A stretch of DNA of 64,000 nt from Antedon mediterranea (lineage: Eukaryota > Echinodermata > Crinoidea > Comatulida > Antedonidae): positions 11,113,312 to 11,177,311 of the forward strand of contig NC_092675.1 of assembly GCF_964355755.1 (NCBI RefSeq), read 5' to 3'. Below are positions 28,601 through 40,600 of this stretch, one piece after another; positions within the stretch are counted from its first letter, which is position 1, and each line of letters starts with the position of its first letter. A program made the translations under genes and the position numbers. The notes below the pieces were generated by a model. That model saw only the letters and a program-made list of their open reading frames with translations, was not told where the DNA came from and made no database searches.

Positions 28601-31600
28601 ACCAAAACTCACATGCCACCGTGTAAAGGTGTAGTTTGAATAAATTATTATTATGAGACTGTAATAGTAATACCATTTAGAAGATTTGACAGTAAATGTA
28701 ATTCTCCTAAAAACTATGGTATCGTATCATTACTAAAGATGCAAACATACCTGGTGTCATTACAGTTTGTGTAAGACGTGACCCAGCAAGAGGAGCTATA
28801 GCATTGCAGTTGATGTTATACTTCATACCCTCTATTGCCAAGGTGTTTGACAGACCAACCAACCCTAATTTTGCTGGATAAAAGGATAGAAATATTGCAG
28901 AACAAATGTAAAATTTTGATCACATGAACTGAAATCAAAAGTTTAAATTCTTTCAATCTACATTAGTATTACCAACACTGATAAGCTTTCTTGTTAAGAT
29001 ATTAAAATTAAACACTGACAATTATTTTTAGGTTTTAGGTAGAACATAACAACTAAAATTGGTTATATGAATATAGTTTAAAAAAGTCAAACATATGCTA
29101 TACATAAAAATATTTTAAAAATAATAATAGTAAAGTTCAATTTAATATAGCGAAAAAATGCAATATTGCAAAGTAAATAATGTTATAAATGTAAAATATG
29201 CCAAAAATAAGAATATGATTAAGAGTCAAATTGTTAATCATTTTAATACAATAAAATTGGTGCTTTTTGCTTCATGAAGTTGGAGTCAGCACATTAGTAA
29301 ATATGTACCAGAGCTATAATTGGCCTGTCCAAAGTTTCCATAGAGACCAGCAGCAGATGCAGTAAATATAATGCGACCATAATTCTGTTCTTTCATATGA
29401 GGCCATGCGGCTCTTGTTACTTGAAAGGCACCACGTAGATGCACTCGGTGAACTAAATCTAAAAGATAAATATTCTTCACTGATAAGAATAGCTGTTTTG
29501 ACACAAACATTTCCGATATTACATATCATACACATCAGAATGATTCAGTTTTACCTAGCACATGTTATTATATGCTCTAGTGCTAAATTAAACTTATATA
29601 TTTTTCATTCTAGAAACAAGTTAAAATATTGTTAAAACTTTTCTTTCGTCAGCCTTAACGCCCCAAAAAAACAAGCTTTTTAACATTCTTCTTGTTGAAA
29701 TGAACATCATTTCCAAAGTTTACCAAAATCGGACGTCAAGAAGTGGGTTAATAATCATAAATTCAAAATGGCCACTATTTACTATAGCATTTTGAAGCTC
29801 CATATCTCCTTAATGGTTGGTTTTAGACCACCTAAGTGCATTGCGAGTAGATATAAATGTGATATTAAACTTTCTAATTGGCTTTCTAAATTACCGTAAC
29901 ATACGATGTCATAAGATAGTAATGACGTCATATTATGTCACAATAATGCTCAATTGCCATTATTCTAAGGGAAAATATAGAAAACATAGGAAAAGATGTT
30001 TTAAAATAGTAGAACATTAACCACATCCAGATCATGGGTATCAGAAGTTATTTTGCGCCCCTTCAACATACAATAGAACATTCCAGTTAATTTTTGCATC
30101 TTTTTATAACTGCAATCTCATATAATGTATTTAAAGAAAAGAGATTCTTAAAGTCTGTTATGAGTTTGGGTATAATAATTCGACCCCATCCTAAATATGG
30201 AGTTGGAACACAGTTTCCCATCCAAAGTACATACATAGAAAATGTAATAGTTGGCGCCGTCAAAACAATCGCACCATACATAGGGGCTGGCTTTTCTGAT
30301 ACCTTGTTATTGTTAATGACATTTAAGCAGTTATAACATAATATATGCGGTCACAACTATCTTATGACGTCTTATTTACGTCATTATTATGGTAATTAAA
30401 ATGTGCAAATTGGGAAGTTTAATGTTTCATTTATATCTATTTGCAATGCACTTACAGTAGGTGGTCTAAATCCAACCATTAAGGAGGTACAGAGCTTCAA
30501 AATGGTATAGTAAATAGGAACCATTTGAATTTATGCTAATTAACAACTTCCTGACGTCCGATTTTCGAAACTTTGGAAATGATGTTCATTTCAACAAGGA
30601 GAATGTTAAGAAACTTGTTTCTAAATTGTTCGCATAGTATGTCATTTAAGCAGTATAACATAAAATATGACGTCACAACTACCATTATGATGTCATATGG
30701 GAATATAAATATGGTAATTAGATTGTTTAATATCACATTTATATCTACTCGTATTGCACTTAGGTGGTCTAAATCCAACCGTTAAGGAGATTTAAAATAG
30801 CAAATGGCGGCCAATTTGAATTTATGCTAATTAACCCACTTCCCGATGTCTGATTTTGGTAAATTTTCGATATGATGTTCATAAATAAAACAAACAAAAA
30901 TTATGTTGCAATCTTTTTTAACTTCAACCATACTTTTACTGGACTAAGCGTGCGGTCTTCAGAGTTTCACTTCAGTATTTTTACTTAAATTAACTAATTT
31001 TGATTTAAAAATGTATAAAATATACAACTAAAAATCAAAATAACATTCATTATAGTGTTAGAATGTACTTGATAACATTTTATATCACAATACTCTAACA
31101 GGCAATAACGGGCATACTGTAGATTGATATGAAAACAATAAAACAAGACTCAACGAGAGGCTTACTCTGCTAATTAGTGGGTTGTGTACATATACTCCAA
31201 CAATAAATCATCATTTATTTTAATATTTACCCCAATCCAAATCACTTGTTCTGGCAAATGAACGATCTCTTAGAATTCCGGCATTATTGATTAATATGTC
31301 TAACAAACGAAAACAGAATATCAATTAATGTTTGTACTATTTGCAATGATTTTGTAACCATTATTTTAAATATAAATGAAACACGATAATATTCCATCTC
31401 ACCGATTCTGCCAAAATGATCAAGCGCTGTTTTAACCAGTTTTTCTCCATCTTCAACTGAATCTGAAGGTAAAAATAATTAAATCATACACAGTTAATAA
31501 TACACATACAAATAAACAATTGTAATGCATAGAATTATTTCTGTTAAAATTGCAATTTTGAGATTTGTGAAATATAAAAAAAATGCATTGAAGAGTTGAA

Positions 31601-34600
31601 AATGAAGGAAGAACTTTTTTCAAAAGAATAACTTTTTTCAAAAGAATAACCTACTGTATCAACGGGTTTTTTTTTCTTCAGAATTTCCTAAAGTGGACCT
31701 ACATGACATAGTGTCAGAATGTCATGTCATTATTAGGAAAATCATGTCCTGCAGAATCTTAAATGGATGAACCTTGAATCAAAACTTTTTTACAATGAAA
31801 CTAAAACTATTACTATGTTTAAGATTTTCCATAACTTAGCACCTTTGTATCTTGGAAACAGATTTATCTTAAGAGATCCTTAATATAACACAAGATCAAA
31901 GGATACATTATATGTTGAAAAACCAAAAACTGAATACAAAAAAAGGAGTTTAACCTATCACAGTGCTAAGTTTATGGAATAACCTAAAGAAAAATTTGGA
32001 ATATCATAGATAATATACGCGAACGTTATAATCGCAGAGGCGTAGGCAGGTTGCTGTCTAGGGTGCGAAAATTGTAAATGCGCGAGACTAACACCCATGG
32101 GCTGATCTGTAAGAACATTTTGAAAAATAGAGCGGCTAGGTCCCTGGAAATTGCAATTATACGTTGATATATGAAATGAGAACCAGCACATGGAGGTTGA
32201 GATGGAGCCAAGAACATTTAACCAAATAGAGTTGTTAGGTCCCCGGAAATTGGATTATAGTATTTCGAAAAAAAGAAACAACATATATAAGTCTCCAGGA
32301 CCAGCCCTACCATTATGATGAGCAGCTAAGAAAATTGTGAAAATAGAACTGCTAGGTACCTGGAAATTGCACTTATATAGACCCATATTGATAAATGAAA
32401 CGAAATTATAAGTCTACAGGACCAGCCCGCCATGGGTGGTTGGAGCTAAGAAAATTGTGACAAATAGAGCTGCTAGGTCCCTGCAAAACATTGAAATATG
32501 AAACGAAATTATAGGTCTACAGGTCCAGCCCACCATGGTTGGGTTGGGGTGGAGCTACGAACATTTTGGAAAATAGAGTTGCTAGGTCCCGGAAATTTAA
32601 CTTATTATACTTTGAAGCATAAAACAAAATATATACCGGTACGTCTCCAGAACCAGCCCTACCATGGATATATAAAAAAAAAAATTTGTTTAAGAGAGCT
32701 CTAGGTTCCCAGACAATTCACTAACTGTATATTGTATATCGCAATATAAAACGAAATGTATTTATCCATGACCTATTTGGGGACGGTTGAGCTAAGACAA
32801 TTTTGAAAACTAGAGCTGCAGGTCTTTAAAAACTACACTTACACTTTAAAAATTCAGGACTAGAGGCCTAAAAAGGTGACCCTTTTTACCTTTTTTTTGG
32901 AGGGGAATGCGTCCGCAAGCATAGATTATTTTCCGTCGGGGAAATCAGTTTATTTCCCAGATGTGAATCTGGTATTTCCCAGATGTGAATCTGGAATTTC
33001 GATGTACGATGAGCAGTTCATGACATACAGGACATAGGAAATGTAATAACTTAGCTATAATAAGATGTTGGCTAAACGAAAATGGCATGTTTTTTGTTTA
33101 GTTAAAAAAAGCGTGAAACGTCTATTTTAGGGTTAGTAAGGGTTAATCGTAAATCAAAAATACGAACAAAAGATCGCGAACAAAATTCGTACCCTTTTGC
33201 TGTATAGCATACGTCGATACACGACGTAACGCTTCGGTAAAGTTCGCCTGGAAACTACAGTACACATTCTGGTCCCTGGATGGAACACGATATCACGCGT
33301 AAACTGCAATAGGCCGGGCCCAATGTTCGTACAAAGGGACACCGCCAGACATGTGCGTACCTATTGCTTAGATCGCTGGCAATAATGCATGCATATAAAG
33401 TGTAATAGTGACCATGTGCTGGATCTTTTACTAATATAGTAATAGTCATAATAATGGCAACAATCCAGTCACATGCAAGTGATCGAATTTTATTTCTTCT
33501 TTCTTTAAACTGAAATACACTTTCAATACAAATGTACTGATTTCCAAAGTGGTTCAGTAAACATATTTACAACAAAAATAAAATAAAAAGAAAAACAAAA
33601 GGAAAGAAAACAGATATAAAACTATTTACAATTGTGAAGGCAAAAAGGTTAATACATATATGTTTTCTATAGTGAAGATTTAAAAGTTGCCAAAGACATA
33701 TTATGCAGTTCTGATTTTATGTTATTTGGTAGAGAATTCCATAATTTAGTTGATCTATAAACAAAAGTCCTTTTACCCTGAGAGTTATTCCAGTCATTAT
33801 TACTTTGGGAGCGGGTGCATTTATTATGGTTATCTACAGTAAATTGAAATAATATTGTTAAGTATCTTGGAGCTATTTCTTTTAAACATTTAAATAGCAT
33901 TATAAGAATATTTTCATTCCATTTTACTGTAAGTCTACTCCATCCAAGAGTACTTAAAGGGAAGGTCAAACCTGACTTCTTTTGCCACTCAGGCTATTAC
34001 TTACAATAATATAATCTATTATAAACAACATTGACTATATTTAATAATCAGGTTTACAAGAAATTCGACGTTTATTACGACTACCTACACGAATTGAAAA
34101 TCGCCATGTTGAGCGGGCTGTGACGTATGATACGTCATTTGAAAGCTACGCTTGGCTGATCACCGTATAAGTAAATACAGTTTTTAAAATAAATCGACCC
34201 ATTTAAATGTTATTGAACGTTTGTTAAAGGCGGTTTTTAAAATATTTTTTGATGGAAATAAACTAAAATAGCACTAAAATATGTAATACCAAAATAAAAA
34301 AATCATTTTTTCAACCGGAGACGCAGTAATTTGGGTGGAAATCGAGACATATTTCGTCGGAATGAACGAATTTCGCTGATAGCTAAACAACCAACTACGC
34401 ATGCGTTATGACCTATCTGCATGTTTTGTAACTCTCTCTGGCATGGTGTACTACTGCTGTGAGCGTGTGTTGGGTACATGAGTCTTAATTTTGGTGTGTG
34501 TACTGCTGTCGATTGTCGTTTTTTATCAACTTTTCTCGCCAGAAAGAAAGTATGGAATCCCTTTGCGACAGTTATGGTTACGGGTGTGAGCCTGAATATA

Positions 34601-37600
34601 CAGAGAGCGAATTAGTTGCTCGTAGCTTAAATAGAGACAGGTTAAACGAAATGGATAAAAATTCGCGTGTAAACCAGTCGGTTGATAAATGGTGTACATG
34701 CGGCCTGTGTGTAAGAAAACATATAACCCTTTCCCATTGACGAACTCGATCTATTTGTACAGCCGATAGCTGTACAAAAGACCATTTTGCGGTTATACAA
34801 TTAACTATTTAAAATCACAAAAAGATGAAGAACAAAGCGTAAAATGTATACAGTACTGTCAAAGAGATTATTAAAGCGGTGTAGATTTGTTTTATTCGCG
34901 AACAACAATGAACAATAAAACAACCCGGAACCACGCGCTCTTCTCGCTCCTCGCTTGACTGCTCGCTGGGTCACCGATTTCAGCCAATCAATGTAAGGGA
35001 TTAGATTAACCAATCATAGCATACCTATACAACCGCGAGGCTTAAATTCGACAAAGGACGTATCTGACGTCATAAATAAGCTGTAAGAGCATAAGATGGC
35101 GATTTTCAATTCAGGAAAAGTCAGCATTAAAATCTCGTTTTCTCAATAACTACAACTCGTACAAAATTGAATTATATACTGATAGTTTGTTCAATTAATG
35201 AAGGATTCATGGTTAAAAGATAAAATTAGGCTTGACCTTCCCTTTAAGATATCATTAATAGGGGTATACATGTCTACAGATAACAATATTCTACCTAATC
35301 TGTTGATTAAAACCTGAAGAGAATCTGAAAAACTTATGTTACAATTGGACCAAACACAGCAACAATAATCAAATAATGGAATAATTAAAGCACTTGCTAA
35401 CATTTTTAAAGTATACATAGGAAGATACATCTTAATACGACGAATAATGTTTTAATTTTAAGAAAGCTAAATTTCAATGTATTCAATGAAACACTATGCA
35501 TATACCATGGGAAATTTGAGATATTACTAGAAATATAGATGAGTGTAGATATGTTTTACGACTTGGTCGACGCTACCCTGAGAGATATTGTTCCTATTGT
35601 GTGCCCGTAAACTTCCTCTGTGGTATGAACATGCACTGTATAAAATGTTAAAAAAGGAGAAGTGTTTTAAAAGCAAAAGAAAGCAAAGAGCTGCGTCTCT
35701 ACAGAATTTTGAATGGGTATAAAAATGCTCGTAGGGAATTTAAAGTAATGAGAAAGAATAAGTATACTTCATACTTGATCAAAATATCTCAAGAACTAAA
35801 AAACGATTTCTAAAAGATTCTGGTCCTGGATGCGTAGTAAACACAAGTGTAAAAATATACCTCCTTGTGTTAAACTTAACAATGCTACTGCTCAGGCGAA
35901 ATCAAATCTATTTATTAATCATTTTTCTACTTTTTTCAGCAACGTTGAAGATCCATCGGTGGGCCTTCTGGATCTTCCCGAGGTTCCCATGAGCACCTTC
36001 GATACTATCTCTATCAATCGTTTCGATACTCATACTCATCTCTGTAAAGCAGCATAAGGATTGATCCTGCTCCGATTCCTTGGTATATTTACCAAATCAA
36101 TTCAGTCTGGGATATTTCCTTCTTATTGAAAACAGTCTAACATTGTCTCTATTCACAAGAAAGGTCTTAAGGATGTCTCTCTGCTGCCTACCATCTCTGA
36201 AATTTTGTTTTTTTTTTGTTTAAATTTTTGCTTGCATTGTTTTTAATTCAATTTATTCTCACATTGCTCCTTACATTTCTGATCAGCAAAAGTTGAAGTT
36301 CTGTAGAAGCCATTGCTTCTAGTTTAATTAATATTGGGCAAAATATTTGGTTTTCTGTGACAACCTATTGTAATATGAGGAGGTTGCATGGTAACATGCC
36401 TTTTTTGTGTGAAAAGGAAAGAAGACAGGATTTAAGAAGTTAGTTGGAGATTATAAGAGATAAATAGAGAGAGATTTTAGAAAGTTTTTGTATAAATTAC
36501 TGAACCATAGCCAGGGAAAGTTTACAGAATTCGGTAAGCTCAATTCTCTTATCGAATATAGTCATTTTGTTGTGTTATTTGAGATGTTCTTTATGGCTGG
36601 TTCTTTCGGTAGGCTAGGCCTAGATAACTTTGTTTTAACTTTCAGGGACCATCTCATAAGTGTGATATACCTATTGCTTCTATGAAAGCATAACAGTTTA
36701 TATGCTTGTTTTTTGGTTAAATTGTTGTTTGAATAGCTAATATTTATGCTCATATTATAATAGTAATATTAATACTGGACACCAATTATGCATTATTATA
36801 GAAGACTGTATTAATTGCGGTTGTTGCTGATGAATAAATGTTAATATTATCATTCTGTCAATTGTTTAAATAAATAGGTCATGTTAAACCAGTTTTAAAT
36901 TAAGAACCAAGAACTTTATAAATAATAGCTAACCATACTATTATGTCATTTTTATTGTTTCACAGTTAATCAACTCTATCACGGTATTGGTATATAAAGA
37001 CTTAAAGGAAGCATATAACCGTGATATTTCGATTCTCGACTCATATATTTCTCTGGACCCTCGACAGTAATATCATTAACGAATTCTCTTTTAACTAAGA
37101 AGATGAGTGAAACGACTCCAGCAACTAAACCTAAAGATATTAATCCTGATGCTAAGGCACAAAGGGAAAGAACCTTGACAGAAAAGGGACTGACCCATGC
37201 CATTGAAGTAAAAAGAAAGAAACGTGGCAGTATAATTCAAGAACTAAAAAAGGTACAGGTGTCAATTCAAGAAGCACAATCCAAAAGGGAAATACAAGAC
37301 AAGTATAAGGTATGGATTGGATTGTATGAAAGCTTTTTAGATGAACATGATGAGTTGACGAAATTACTAGACGAAGAAGAAAAGCATCAAGATTATTGGA
37401 AAAATTTTGAGCCTACAGAGAGGGCTCTGAAGGAATTTAAGGAACAGACAGAAGACTCACTAAACGAAGATCCAGTACAAAGAGTGAACATAGATCCTAA
37501 TGATAGCGTATCTCAAGCTGTTTCTCGTAAATCAAGCAGAAGGTCAAGCGGTGGTCAATCTGCCTTGTCCGCTGGTAAATTGAATGAAATTAAAAAACAA

Positions 37601-40600
37601 GCTGACTTAAATGCATAGATGGCGGCAATAGAAGTACGTGAGGCGATTGAGCGAGCTAAGTTGGACCTGAAAAATAGAGAAGCCAGACTGGAGCTAAGAA
37701 CAAAACTGGAGGCTTCAGAAGCCAAACAAAGGGCGATTGAAGAAGTCCTTTCATCTCAAAGCCAAGTCTCCATTGCACATCCATACCAACCTGGTGTGAA
37801 CGTAGATGCCAACTTATTTGTGCCTACTCTCAGTCAATTACTAGCCACCACCACACCTGAGAGGTTGTTAGCTACCACCACACCTAAAAGATTGCTAACC
37901 ACCAACACACCGGAAATTAACGACAGGTCAGATGGTCAAGCAAACACTGAAGCGTTGACTTCAGTGATAAAAGAACTTAGAAAACCGGTCTGCGAGATAA
38001 AAAAGTTTGATGGAAACCAGATAGAATATAAGAAATTTATGAGGCAATTCAACAACAGGGTTGTGAAGTTTACGGAGACTGATGATGAGAAGATATACTA
38101 TCTTGAACAATTCACGATGGGAGAAGCGCTAAACATAGCTGAAGGTTACAGCTATCTGGATGCCAAAATAGGATATTCGGCAGTACTTAAAGAGTTTGAA
38201 GAAAGGTATGGAGACCCACAGGTGATTGCAGAAGCCTTTATAAAGAAGGTAATAACTTGGCCAGCAATAAGTAACTCAAAGTCCTTAGACGCCTTTTCTA
38301 TATTTCTAAATGAATGCTCAAGTGCCGTCGAATGTATCCAAGCTATGCAAGTCTTGGAATATTCAGAGAACATAAGATCAATAATTAAAAAGCTACCTTA
38401 CTCATTGCATGAAAAATGGAGAAGCACAGTGCAGAATCTAAAGGACCGAAATGTGATTGTTTCTTTCAAAGAGTTAGTGAAGTTTGTTAAAAGGGAAGCT
38501 AAGAAGGCAAATGACCCAACATATGGTAGGGACGCTTTAGCCTCGAACGGACCTAGTAGCCGACCAAAGGCTGCTACACAAAATCTTCCAAAGGGAACGA
38601 AGGGAAGCTTTGCAACCAGCGTACAATCACAGGATGAAAGAACCGATTCAAGGTCACAACATGGTACATCAAAGCCGGCAGACACTAGGTCATGCTACAT
38701 TTGCAAAAAGGGAGATCATAAAATTGAAAAATGTGGTGTGTTCCTTGCAAAGACTGTGTCGGAAAGAGTTAGTCTACTACAAAGATTTGTTAAATTTTGT
38801 GACGATAATTATCTCCAAATAAATGCATCAAAAACAAAGGAGATGATCATTGATTTTAGGACTAAACATAAATTTAACTTTCAACCAATCACTATCAAAG
38901 GTAAAGAAATTGAAATTGTTGACCAGTACAAGTATCTAGGAATTGTTTTCAATGATAAACTGAGTTGGGGAGACCATATAGACTTCATCAGCAAAAAATT
39001 AAGTCCCAGAATGTATTGTATGAGAACTTTATATAAATTTAACTCCTGTGATTTGATGTTACTTTCGTTCTATAGATCCGTTATATGTAGTGTTTGGACG
39101 TATTGCCTCTCCTGTTGGGCTGGTAATGTTACCGGAGGGAATAAAGGACGCCTTCAAACTTTCATCCGTCGGGCTGGTAAAATGATTGGTCTGGAACTGC
39201 CTTCCTTTACCGATGTGCACCTAGAACACCTCCAGAAAGATTTCGAACGCATTGAGTCGGATGCCTCTCATCCTCTCCACAAAGTGATCATAGACCAACT
39301 TAATCCAAGTGGTAGATTGAGGCTCCTCAGTGTGAAAACAAATCGATTTGCTAAATCCTTTATTCCCTCCGGTATCATCCAGTACAACAGGAAGTCAAGA
39401 AGATAATTTTATATTGTAATTTTTTAGATGTTTTTATATGAATGGTTTTATGCTATATTTGTTTTTATAGTGTTTTCTTTGTTATTATGACGAGCAATGA
39501 ATTTCCTTTTTGAGGATCAATAAAAGTTATCTTATCTTATCTTATCTATCTTATCTTACAAGAGAATAGAAGATGTTTTGGATGCTTGAAATACGGACAT
39601 CGATCAAAGGAATGCCGTAATCGAGCAATATGCTCAACATGCAGCAAGCGACACCCAACGCTTCTTCACCGAACTAATGAGCAAAGTCAGGCAGTAGCAG
39701 TAGAAAATAAAACACAAGTAACTCAAACTGAACAACCTCAAAATAATAGCACAGGACCCTCTTCTCGTACAGGGGCCGGAGACGCACTGTGCACTATGGC
39801 CATCGTGCCCGTAATGGCTAGGTCTCGGAAGAATGGATTGGCTATTGAGACTTACGCATTTCTAGACCCTGGTAGTAGTGTTTCATTTTGTTCTGAAAGG
39901 TTAAAGGAACAATTTGGTCTTGGAGGCCGAAAGGCAAGAATCACGCTTGATACTATGGGCTCGCAATGTTTACTAGACACCAGCATTGTCAATGGACTTG
40001 AGATATGTGATCTTAAAGGAGAAAACTCAATAACGTTACCTAGTGTATACACAAAAGATGGCATGCCTGTTACAAAGGCTCACATACCAAGAATGGAAGA
40101 CGTAGCTCAATGGTCGCATATGAAAGAAATAGAGCTTCCATCCATTGATGCCGATATAGGGCTTCTAATCGATAATGCAGTAGCAGAAGCCTACACGCCT
40201 CTACAAATCATCACTGGGCCTCCTGGGAGCCCCTATGCTTCGAAAACAGCTTTGGGTTGGATTCCGTGGAATGTTGTGAGAAAGAACCAAGGTGAAGAAT
40301 ACAAGAATGAGAGTTGTCCCGCCAACCGTCTAGAAGTAACGGCAATTGAAGAACGGAAAGAAATTAATAAGCTTAACCGTACTGTGGAGAAAGCCATTAG
40401 CATTGACTTTCCAGAAAGGGATAAGGAAGAGCAACAAGAACACTCACAAGATGACCGTAAATTTTTGAAAATAGCAAACGAGACAATGGGATTTAGGAAT
40501 GGCCACTATGAGACAGCTCTTCCCTTTAAGGACAGAAAACAGATAATGCCGAATAATCGTGCAATGGCGGACCAAAGACTGCTGTCGTTAAAAAGGAAAA

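Larger units (their letters stand above)
33650..35430 (-). pseudogene. LINE C-terminal fragment split by a TTAA-flanked insertion
   Basis: Minus strand 35430-35244 encodes the end of a reverse transcriptase region ([20 protein letters not shown], then [20 protein letters not shown]). Minus strand 33957-33667 continues with [14 protein letters not shown], then [16 protein letters not shown]. The two halves are in one frame once the 33958-35243 insertion and one TTAA copy are set aside, so the LINE was intact here when it was hit. It is 5'-truncated and lies in the 31463-47860 intron. Confidence 0.8.

Noticed and set aside
28430-28612. Asn/Ser/Thr-rich open frame
   Set aside because: Translation of the ATT/ACT microsatellite.
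30087-30336. Overlapping open frames on both strands in the centre of an inverted repeat
   Set aside because: Short, mutually antisense, no recognisable motif.
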